The notes below the pieces were generated by a model. It was given only the letters and a program-made list of their open reading frames with translations. It was not told the origin of the DNA and did no database searches. A stretch of 64,000 bases of DNA from Antedon bifida (Eukaryota; Echinodermata; Crinoidea; Comatulida; Antedonidae), in the NCBI GenBank assembly GCA_963402885.1, contig OY727095.1, positions 8,375,001 through 8,439,000 of the forward strand. Direction: 5' to 3'. Positions within the stretch are counted from its first letter, which is position 1. Each line of letters starts with the position of its first letter. The translations under genes and the position numbers were made by a program. Shown here piece by piece: positions 27,601 through 39,600 of the stretch.

Positions 27601-30600
27601 GAGAAGAGAAAAGGATGCATTAGACAACCAGGCCTACACATTTTAACAAACTCCGGAATAGATTTTATTTTCTCTAGAAAAGGAAGTTGTGTAAATTTTT
27701 TGGATTAATTAGTTACACAATTTAATTTTGTTGCTTTTGTTAAATTATGAAAAGGTATGAAATATACAGATGTATGTTGAAGAAGTTTACGGGAAAGAGC
27801 AGGCTATGAGAAGACGATAAATAAGAGAACCTACTTGTTGCATCAATACGCGTTTGGGTTAATAAAGTTACTGAATATATAAAGTTCACGAAAGTAGTGT
27901 AAACTGTAACTCTAGTGAAATATACAAATTACAGTATTGTAATTGTATTTGTATATTTATGTCATATAAAGCAAAGCAGACAAAAACAAACAAACCCCTA
28001 TTCAATTGACACTCAGGGGACACTACTATTAAAGGGGACACTACTATTAAAGGGGACACTACTATTAAAGGGGACACTACTATTAAAGGGGACACTACTA
28101 TTAAAGGGGACATGCTAGTGTGAAGCTAAAGACGGAAATCTTTTTTTATAACACACCATGGCTAACCCCTATTCAGTGGACACCCCAATCAAAAGGGATA
28201 CTTTTTACGGTCCCATAGGGGTTCTACTGTATATTGTGAATGTTTTCAGTGACAAACTGTTGGAAAAGAGGTTTACGAAAAAAAAGATTTGAACGTATTT
28301 TTATCGTCGGTCCTTCGCATGTTGAGTATGAACGAATGTATGTCCTTGCAAACTCTTTTCTTGATTATGCACATCAGATTGCTTTAAGTTTCGGATGAAT
28401 CACTATCCAAGAATGATCAAACTTGACAGAACATATTAAATGGAATCTAGAATGCCCTCAGCTCGAGATTATCAGAGAAGTCCGTTTTAGTCTTGTAGAC
28501 AAATCGCTAAAGAATTCATCCGAGTAAATGTGAAAGTTTACTTAGAAGAAGTAGCACTAACCTTCATTTCTGTTAATTCTCTTCTTTGATAAATAAATAA
28601 AAACTACAATATTATTAATCAACCTAGAATTGTTACTGACATCAATAGGAAGGTGTCTTTTAGTGGGTAATGATTATATATAGCAACAGTATATAATTAA
28701 TATAAACATGTCTATAATATTAAGTGGGCTTTTGTACAATGAATGTGTATACTTCATAAAGAAGCTTAGTAACGTAACTTAATTCTAACCATATATTCTA
28801 ATTCTATAACCATTTATACGGTTGATTTATCTGTATAGGAACACAATATACGGTACTTAAAATAATTATAAACACCATCTAAAATAGATTTTAAAATTGT
28901 GGAATGCGTAGAAAAACCCTTTTTATTGTATCTATAAAATTATAATATAATTTCTAAATTATATTTACATTTCTAAATTAAATAATTTTTCAGAATATTA
29001 CCGGGCGGTTTAGAATTTGTTCTGTGCCTGTCAATTTATAAATATAACACTGGCTACATTTGTTTATTAATTTATGCCTGAATGATTATGTGTGGATATT
29101 TTAAATATATTTATTGTAAGAATGTACTTAACATTTAGCATATTTATGGTTTTGCTGTGTGTTGTATTTGTCATCCAACTGAAACAAGCATGACAAAATG
29201 GCGTGATTTTATCATCATCCCTGCTTTTCTTCCAATTCTGTATTTTCTTTATTTTATATTTCTGCTTCTAATCAAATTTATATTTTCATATTAACAGTTA
29301 TTGGATTTTTTAATTTTCTTGTAAAAATTTATCCGAATATTTAATTTTGATAATGATAATAATAATCCTTTTTATATTAAAATGTTATATTTTCCACTAA
29401 GATCTTCTTTTGTCAATTTCCAAATTCGCAGTTATGATCGGCACACTTCGGGACAGAGTTTGTAGTGGAAGGAAAAATAACTGCGAGTTTACAGGCACAA
29501 TCCTGTCGGCCATGTAGGCTATAAATTTTATTAATTTCTGTTTGTTTACTTTTTAAAAATTATTTTAACCACTACTCACACATTTCCTGACGTATATTTA
29601 TTATATTTACACATTTTCATCAATGTAGCTGTGTTAGTGTAACTAGAACTTTTGTACGAGAAAAACAAATCTTGAATATTTTTTTGTACTTTACCTTTTT
29701 ACGATCCAAACTTTTCAATTGAATTTTTGTGTTTATTACATTCATCATGTTTTTTTTTTACAATTTAACATTAAGAGGTCTTGTTTTTTTTATATTCGAT
29801 TATACTTGCATTTTTCATTATCGTTTGTTAATATTATTTGAAATAAAATCTGCAATATTGACAAAATATAAAATTTTATTAATATAATAAACATAAAAAT
29901 AGTTTTACTGAGCGATGAACAAGTATTTGCATTTATTTTTCAACAAATTACAAATTTTGTCTGCAAAAACTATAATTTAAATTAAAATCTGAAATAAAGC
30001 ATTTTTATTTATAATATAGAGTATTAAATTTCTAATGTTTGGTTGATCAATTTTTTCCTGTCATCGCATGAGATGTCTTTGATGATGCATGCTAATGTTT
30101 TATTTTTAAAATAATATAATTTAATATTTTTATATTTTTTTTCTATTTTATTAAAATTTAATATTTTTAACATAGTTTTATAATATTATAATTAGTTTAA
30201 AGTGTAGAACTTAATCAGTTTCTAATTTTTCAAATAATTATATAATTATTAATAATAATGTTATTATATTGAATGCAAGTCATTATTGCAAATAAAGTAA
30301 GACCTTCTAAGCGGAGGTAATATACTATATTTTTTTAAATAAAATTTTTCTTTGCTTAATTTTACCTTGTAAACCGTGATGAATGATTGCACTTCCATTT
30401 TCCAATGTGTAGGCCCTATGGTATGTAAAATACACATAGTAAAATATGAAGTATTTATATGTTAGTAAATCATTATTTCAAATACTCTGTAATTAAATTC
30501 ACATACTGTAATTGAACAAAATAAATACATTTAGACATTAATAATATTTATTCAAAATAAAGTACCATCTAATCCAATAATTATTCCATGCAATTATTCA

Positions 30601-33600
30601 TAAGTTGGTGAAATACATAATAATGTAGTAGAGCTGTAGCTTGGTTGATGATGTGCTTGCCTTCCAATCCCAAGGTCCAGGGTTCAATCCTGACCCAGTG
30701 CTAGGGTTGTTACAACTCTTTCAATTCCACTCCCTAAGCCTCAAATGAGAATGAGCTTGACTAAAAATAATATATATATAAATAAATATAAAATAGTTTA
30801 TCCATCCTGTAATTGGCAAGTTACTTGCTGTTGGATGTGTATGAAAAAAAAAAATGTAAACAAAAATGTTTACAAACTTTTCTATTTGAAACATTCCTAT
30901 TGATCAGATTTATGTTAATTTTTAATCTAGAGTACACCTTAATCTTAAGTTTATTGGAACTGACCTACATTAGCTAAATTATTTATATATTCTAATATTT
31001 TACATGATATAAGTTTATGTATATTAATCCTCTTGTGGAATAGTAGTGTTTTTTTTATCAGCCAACAAATTATTAGTATTTTACATAGGGAGCTAGGAAC
31101 AAATAGGTCAGGTAGATTGATGTTGTCGGTTGTGTGGTGGAGAGCGATGAAGCATGTCCAAACTTTCCTGTATGTGCAAAATGAATCGCAAGAACTAGTT
31201 AGGTCATCGCAAACCGAAAGCTTCCTAATGTTTGATTAACTTTGTATATAGTAGCCATAGCTACCTGTACATCAAGTGTTTTTATTTAATCTAGAAACAA
31301 GTGAAAAGTGTCTATTCAATCTAGGAACAAGTAAAAAAGTGTCTTTATTCAATCTAGGAACAAGTAAAAAGTGTCTTTATTCTATCTAGGAACAAGTGAA
31401 AAGTGTATATATTCAATCTAGGAACAAGTGAAAAGTGTCTTTATTCAATCTAGGAACAAGTAAAAAGTGTCTATTCAATCTAGGAACAAGTGAAAAGTAT
31501 CTTTATTCCATCTAGGAACAAGTGAAAAGTGTCTATTTAATCTAGAAAAAAGTACAGGTTACATTAAATCTAAATTATGTATGTGGTTTTTATGTAATTT
31601 ATAATGGTACGGTAGTAATGATTTTACCTGGTGGCCATTTTCACTTGTTTTGACTATCGCTTTACACACTTGTGTATAATCAGCTATTAATTTCAGTTAC
31701 ATATTGTTTGCTTGATGAATGTTCTGTACGTGAAGAAGCCTATAACAAACATACTCTTCAATATATGGTACTACGTTATTCAAATTAATTTATAAACCAC
31801 ATGGTTTTTTTTTAAACACCTGTTTAAATTATCATCTGTTTATCAATAAATGATACATGCCACGTAGGTAGTTGTAACCAAACTGTTCAATATTGTTTTG
31901 TAATAATACATAATGCAAATTAATATATTAAATTCAATAACACACACAACTCATGTTGTTAATAATAAAACAAAGTACAGTATATATTGTATATCCAGTC
32001 ACTGAGGCATTCAAATGGATGGAACATAACTTGGTACAATCTAGTTATAAAATAGGACTAGTTTTCACATTTAAAATTGATACACCCTTTAGTATGATCC
32101 CAAAAGGCATGATCTTGGAATAAGTATTACTATTGGAATGAATATTCAAAAAATAAAAAACCTGTGATAAAATAAAATCATTTAAATATGTATATAGCCT
32201 GACTGCACAGTTCATTAAAATGTACAAAATAAATTATGCAATTGGAAACAATGTGTTTGTAAAATGTATTAGACCGAGCCTTATGTGATGATAGCAACGG
32301 GAAAAGGTGCGTTGAAAGGAAGTAGAAGGTGTGTGTATACATTCTGTGAATGTTTTAGATTTAGAAACCAAGGCTACTGTATGCTTAATACACTCGGTAT
32401 TGGATTGACATTACACTTTAAAAATTCTAATCGGAAATGTAACATTAACAAATCGTGGGCATGTTGTTTCCGTACAATGTTGCCATGACCTAAAACCTGA
32501 AATTGAGTGTTATTCTTACAAGGTTCATCGCATCGTTTTACCGATACATACTCACACTTGATTAAGGATAGTACCTTACTTTTAATTCCTAATAATGTAT
32601 TAATAATCGATAACACCTCTGCAAAATAAAAAAAACTATGGAAAAATTACTCGTAATTGTAAAGGTTGTAATCACTTGTAATCTATCTAAAGTTATCGTT
32701 ACGGTTCATGTTTGTGTCAGGGTTACAATATTCTCGCATATTTTTAGGAATAAATTGTGGTTAATTATAACAATTAGTACTAATGATGAAAGTATACAAA
32801 AGTAATTGTTTTTTAATGGTATAAACAATATTTGTTAATACAAATCTAAATAAATTAAAAATAATCAAATATACAATTAGATTTACTCTGAATATCAAAA
32901 TCATTTATCCCTTTCACCATCATATAGCAAAATTCTGGAGTTTACACATAGCATGGACACACACCACACTGCCCATGTAGAAGTTCTGTTGTGTGTATGT
33001 AAACTTTAGAGATTTGCCAGACAATGTGAAAGAGTTTTTTTTTCTTAATATTGTCAATTTTCAGCAGTTTTGAAGAATTTTTCATGCTGATTTTTATTCT
33101 ACGTTTAAATGTTTATTGATGAGGCAATAATTTGAGATGGATAAAGAGTAAATTGAATATAGTATACTCTGGGGAAGAATGTGTAATTCCATCATTAGAT
33201 TTAAATGAGATTGTGTCAATGGCATTTAATTGTTATTATAACATATTGTTTAGGGCACATAAAATCTTGGTCACTTTGAAACCTTTGTCATTTATGGTTA
33301 TACGATAGTTGATTGTTCTAGACAAAGTTCATAGTTATCTTAGAACAAAGAATACTGATGTACAGTAGTATAGCCTGACCCAACGTCGGTCCTCGATCTT
33401 GTCGATGTCTACCTAAAATTAATTTTGTATTCATCTGAGTAGATTCATAACATCAAGTTTGCCAAATATATTACTTTTCTAATGATTTTGTCAAGTGTTT
33501 GGAGAGTTATACTATACAATAACAACTTCTTAGTCTTTTAAATACAATTCAAAATATATTAATATCACTATTTTATTCACAAAGAAACTCTTTTTTTACA

Positions 33601-36600
33601 TACAAATTTTATCTGAAAAATGTTTTTTTCTTCTGAAAAATGTTTTTTTTTTCATGAATTTTATAAATCATCAGCACTTTTGAATCGTTCATAAGTAATT
33701 GTTTTTTTTATTCCCTTTTATACCTTTTGATTGTTTCTTATTTTTCATAATTTTCTTGATTGCTTTAAAGACTTTTTAAATAACATTTATTTTTTTTATT
33801 TATCTTTCCAGAGAAGCGAGAGTTGTACGCGACGCCGAGTCAAATAGGTCAAAAGGTTATGGATTCGTAGGATTTGCAACAAAACTTGTAAGTGTGAAAA
33901 TTTAAATTCATGAATACAGTATTGATCCAAAAAATTGTGGATTGTATGAATTTATGATCAAGCTTTGTCCGTAGATGAAAACTTAATAATAACAATAGCA
34001 ACCCTAAAATAGTTAATCCTTTGCTATTAAGTGTAATATAACAAGCAATATAAGAAATGTTATTAGACAGTGTAATAATAATAGTATTGAACAGTTGATT
34101 CCCTGTTTAAGTGATCAGTTTTGAAATTATAATTGCATATTTTACAATAGTTCATTTAATCTAAAACACACTGCGACTGCTGTTGTTGATAGTAATAAAA
34201 CAATAGTTTTTGGGTGCTTTCGGAATTGAGTGCGCGTTTTTTTAGATAATTTAATATCTTATTGGGTAAATATTGAGAGACATTTTGTTAAGTCTGCATC
34301 CGATTTAGTACAACATTATACAGTAGAACCTCTATTATGGGGACACCTTCGGGACCAAACAAAGTGTCCCCTGCAGTCCTATCTCTGTTTTGCTCTTAAT
34401 AGGAATGTCTCAAAGGACAAACAACAAACTACAGTATTGTTTGGTTTCCAAATGTTATAAAATATGGTTTTTGTTTTTGCCGTATTGGGATAAAAAGTTA
34501 TTGCTTTCGGTCTCTTTAAAAGGTGGTAAATGTATGGCTACTGTCGGATCTGGCTACCGTGCATATATTGCATATCCCAATTATATCAGTGATCAGTTTT
34601 AAATGATGGCTTACCTATTCTATGCATGACATGATTAATAACGAATACATTAATTAACTCTGAAAGATAAATCATCATTCAGAATGATACTGTTGATCCA
34701 ATGATTAATTGGCTTGTAGGACACAATTGCGATTGTTGTTTTATTAGTATTCCCACATAATTACAAAGCCACCTTAAATTTTTTGGGTAATTTTCATTGC
34801 TTTCGTTGCTATATATCTGCTATCATTATCATTATGTATTTTATTTCATAGGAAGCGGAGACCGCTATGACAATGATGAATAACAAACTACTGGGAACTA
34901 AGTGTATCAGGACTAACTGGGCCGCACGAAAGATGCAACCACAAACGAAACCAGAAGGTTAGCAATTAGTATAGTACAGTAGAAGCTCTGTTAAGGGGAC
35001 ACATTTTGGACCCAACAAAGTGTCCCCTTAATATGGGTGTCGTCTGAATACCGAGTACCTACTGTATACAGATTGTTATTAACATTTGTATGTCATTGAA
35101 TTGGATTGTTTTCTACAGATACAAGACCATGACATTCAACCACCATTTACAAGCACCATTTTACTTTGCCATAGTGATACCTAAACTTATATGGGCTCAA
35201 TATTGCTATATATGGAAACCATTGCTATATTTGGAAACCGTTTTACCATATCTGGAAACTATTACTATGTATTAAATGACATTCTATATTGTGTCATATT
35301 TAATGGTTTCATTCTAAGAGCGCTATATCAAATTTGTAATGTAAATATTGTGTCATATTATAGCAATTAATGATTTACATAATGTGATGATATCAATCTA
35401 CTAATCTACAAGTAAAATATTAATTACTAAGATCGCAGAAATTAATTACAATTTGTTGTTTATTTTTTAAAACTCACAGTGCTTAAGAAGAATTATGATG
35501 AGGTACTGATGCAAGCGACAGCCACCAATTGCACAGTCTATGTCGGTAGTTTAATCAAAGAAATAACAGGTAAACGAGAATTTACTACTAGCCTATAAAT
35601 CATGGTTGTACAATATGACAGGCCCAAGTTGGCAGTATCTTAGACTTAAATTTTAATGTGATTTTACTTATGCAGTCGATGTTACGCTGGTGACGATGAC
35701 GGAGACAAATTTGTAACGTGTCGATGTTATTTAAGATCTGCTGGCGATGATGACGAAAATAATTTGTTTTAATGTGGCAATGTTTTCGGATGGTGACGAT
35801 AGTAAATCAGACGTCGTGACATTGTTGTTGATAAAAGTATGAACAAGTTATAATGCTGAAACCGATACATTATCATTAGATGCAACGGTTTTCAGTTTTT
35901 GATGAAATGTTTGATGCGACGGCGAAGAATATAATTTAGTTATCGTTGGAAAAACATTAGTGATTAGCTAACCGTAAACCGTAGCGATGTTGTTGGTTGT
36001 TACGAAAGAGTGGACAGACATGGTGTTGAAACAACTATTTGTTGTTTTTGTAGTATAAGAATGAAATAGTTCTGATTTTAGTTGTGATAATATATTGAGT
36101 TAGAACAGAGATAATGATGTTGTAAAAACTTTATAGTCATTATTTATTTCCACCATGGTGTACTGCTACTGTTAAAGATGTATTGTCCCCAATTAACATG
36201 AAAAATTAAAATTGATAAACAATTTTGCAAACAATGAACACAAATAATGATTTCGCTTATAACAAAGACAATAAACTGTTTAATTTTTCTAATTGTCTTT
36301 CATTGTTTTTTTCCAACAATAGATACAACATTACGGTCATATTTTGAAACCTATGGTACAATTCAAGAGGTTAGGGTATTTCCAGACAAAGGCTATGGAT
36401 TTGTGAAGTAAGTCTACATACAAAGATTCTTTAATTTTCACTTATTTAATCACAGTCAAATCTCCTAATACAAGATTATCCAAAAACCAGAAATTTTAAA
36501 GGGGCTCAAATTCGTTTATTCAATGGTGTCTGGTATTTGGGAGAGTTAACTACTTAATATTACCAACTCCAGCCCCAACAGAGTAACCCTAAAAACAAAA

Positions 36601-39600
36601 AATAGTTTAGTTCTCTATGTAAATACTGTGTAATACTAGCTACACATGTTTTTCAACATTTTAAATAAGTACAAAGAAATGATAATGCTTAAAATTGTTA
36701 AAGTATTCTGTCGGGAGAAGCAAGTTTCACAGTGGGTTCAATTCTTTAACATAGCTTACCTTAATATTATATGCAAATGCACCAATCAATATTATATGTT
36801 GCGTATGACAATTTAACATTGAAAACAAATTTCTGTTTTATTTTTTTGCTTTATTTTTTTATTTTTTTCTCTCCAGAATGGATACGCATGAAAATGCAGC
36901 AGCTGCTATTACCAATCTACATGGAACGAATATTTTGGGAACACAAATCAAATGTAATTGGGGTAAAGAAACACCTACAGACCCCAGTGCCATGTATGCA
37001 GTACCAGTAAGTTCCATTTAATATTTCAAAGGGGTACATAGACATAAGTCCCATTTACACTAGGACGATAAAGATCAACAATAAATAAACAAATATGCAT
37101 TGTTCATACATAAAACAAAAGAAATCTAAAATAAATGAGTATTCTATATTTCTAGAACAAAAACCTTTCTAAATTCGTTTGTTTTATGTAAGAAAAATGC
37201 ATGCTTATCTATTATCGCCAATCATTATCGTCCTACTGTAAATGGGCCTTTACACTTGTACATCAATGTTAGAATAACTCTATTGATATGTATTGCCAGA
37301 TTTCAACTATATTCATTGAAACCAAGTTTATTGTAGTATTGTGTGAAACCCTTTAGGAATAATTGACGCACAGGTCAGGATTTTTCCCCGTGAGGTTAAG
37401 AACTTGAAAACTATGTTGACTAGTGTACGTCTTGGGGAAAGTCACATAATCCAAGTCCACCCAGGCGTGGTTACCGAGAAGGTTCGAGTGTCAAAGCAGA
37501 GATTCATTTCATGCATTCAATTATAGAGGACTCCCCTGCGAGACAAAGATGTGTTTGATAGATAGCGTTCCAATGTATGGTGTAATAATGAGAAGTGGTC
37601 AGATTAATAATGTTATTACTAGCTTAGTATAGAGTAAACAAGTATATTATTCAACCTATTTAATTTTGACTGAATTCCATATTTTCTATAATATAATAAT
37701 ATAAAGCATTGCTTTTCTGTAAAACTGGAACTTCCAAAATTAAAATCCAAGCAATATATTGCTTTTTTACCTAAATAAATGAATAATTTTTTATTGTAAC
37801 AGTTATAAATTGTTATATAAAACCAAAATGTTATTACAAACATATTGTCTAGTCTAAAACCAATACAAATACTTTTATTACGAAATAAAGTGATTGTTCC
37901 AAAATTGAGTGCTTTCATTAAGGTTTAACGACACAATTTTTGCAATAAAATTGGAAATTGCTTGTTGCCTTTTGAGAGAAAAAAAAGGAGTTAAAAAAAA
38001 CACTTTACATATAGTTTTTCGTAGTTGCTATAACGTATCATAATTGTGTTACAATTAAAGTATTGTGTAAGTAGAATGAACTGATAAGTAGTTGGTGTTG
38101 CATGCGCAAAAACTAATCAACTAGCGTTTTTATTACATGTTCATCGCACAATACTTAAGTAAGAATTTAACGACTTCTATACACGAAGTCGATCACCAAC
38201 TCATCATCACTAGTAGAATCATTATGAATTTTTATGTTGTTAAGACCCAATCTGTATGGTTGCATGCAATACATTATAAGGGGTAATGAAACACGAGTTG
38301 CTAGGCAACGTGCTGTTGCATCTAAAACCATTTCGTACTTGCGTTAATAAAATAGTCAACGTTATTAATAAGCAAAAGTGTATATAGGAATTTTAGTTTA
38401 TTGAATATTTAGTTTATATTTATTAAAATACATTATAAATTAATTAAAATAACTAATTACAGCATCCACTGCTTTTCTCCAGAACATGCTATTTATAAGA
38501 TAATAATAAATATAAAGAAACACCAGTATGCCAAATGTGAGCATGTACCATTCAGCGGTTTGGGAGGAGATACGTAAAATTATGCGACCAATTTAGTAGC
38601 ATTAATATATAGATGATTTGTTTTGACACAAAAGATGGCCTAGTTTTTTATATTTATGTTTTTAATAGTGAGACACAGTTAGAACCCTCCTTTGTGACAC
38701 CTTATTCAGGGGACACTTTCTAATGAACGAGGGACAATATATGTTTTAACACTATGGCCAATCCCAATTCAGGGACATCCCTATTAAGGGGACACTTTGT
38801 TAATTAAGGTTCTATAGTAGTACTACCCAACTGTCTAATCCAGATTTGTTAACTCTCCTATATACAGTAGTTATAAATTGGTTGTTCTAGTTCGAATGTT
38901 TATTTAACCTTCCTTATAGCTTGTAGCTGTTGTACTGCTTAGTGATGAATCTATAGTATAATTATTATATAGAATATTATTATATATTATTATTATTGTA
39001 ATCAAATTTACTTCTATAATAATAACGTATATATTGCCAATATAAACACTACACCAACATTCAATGTTTTATTCAAGGTAGAACTCATTAGTTGAATATT
39101 TTTCATATAGATTACAAACTTTAATTGCTAAAAGTGAACGCAGAAAATGGCATTGAAGAAACTTTAAAAAAAAATGATGGTGTTAAATTGTTTGTACCGA
39201 CCTGGGTAAAAGCCCACAGTTATTTAAATGTTGATTATTTAATAAATGTTTTTGTTATTTTTAGCAACAACAACAACAGTACTCTAACTACTACGCCGCG
39301 GCCTACCCACAACAACAGCAACAACAATATGTAGCAAACCAGTATTTCTACCAAGCACAGCCATATCAAAGGTATGAGAATGACTAAAAGCTCTGTTTAC
39401 ACCCAGTGATATGGCATCATTATGTCCATATATCATAATATGAATTTTTATGTTAAGACCCAATCTGTATGGTTGCATGCAATACATTATAAGGGGTAGT
39501 TGCTTCAATCCTTATCAAACTTTATGTGACAACAAATGTAAACATAAAGTTTGATAAGGATTTATACTTGTTTAACAATTATATTGCAACTGAATTGGTC

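Larger units (their letters stand above)
21893..33811 (+). other. TIA1-like intron, 11.9 kb
   Basis: This is the longest intron of the gene. It contains inverted-repeat elements (22941-23133, 25018-25179, 27211-27535), pogo-like MITE copies (25895, 26249, 27996), a SINE (30628-30852), and a nine-unit minisatellite (31275-31556). Much of the remainder (23.2-24.8 kb, 28.3-30.5 kb, 31.6-33.7 kb) is AT-rich sequence in which I see no structure. Confidence 0.75.
37007..39264 (+). other. TIA1-like intron, 2.3 kb
   Basis: This intron has GT-AG borders. It contains one copy of a 60-bp dispersed repeat (38226-38287), an RFX-like X-box (38297-38309), a pogo-like MITE (38676-38820) and AT-rich DNA near 38940-39020. 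A small CG-richer stretch near 37380-37500 has no recognisable identity. Confidence 0.7.
38226..39498. repeat. pair of 60-bp direct repeats on both sides of a TIA1-like exon
   Basis: Copy 1 (about 38226-38287) and copy 2 (about 39440-39498) both read TGAATTTTTATGTT, then TAAGACCCAATCTGTATGG, then TTGCATGCAATACATTATAA and GGGGTA. They differ by one 3-bp indel. They flank the exon 39265-39371. The unit is probably the end of a dispersed element. Confidence 0.75.
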
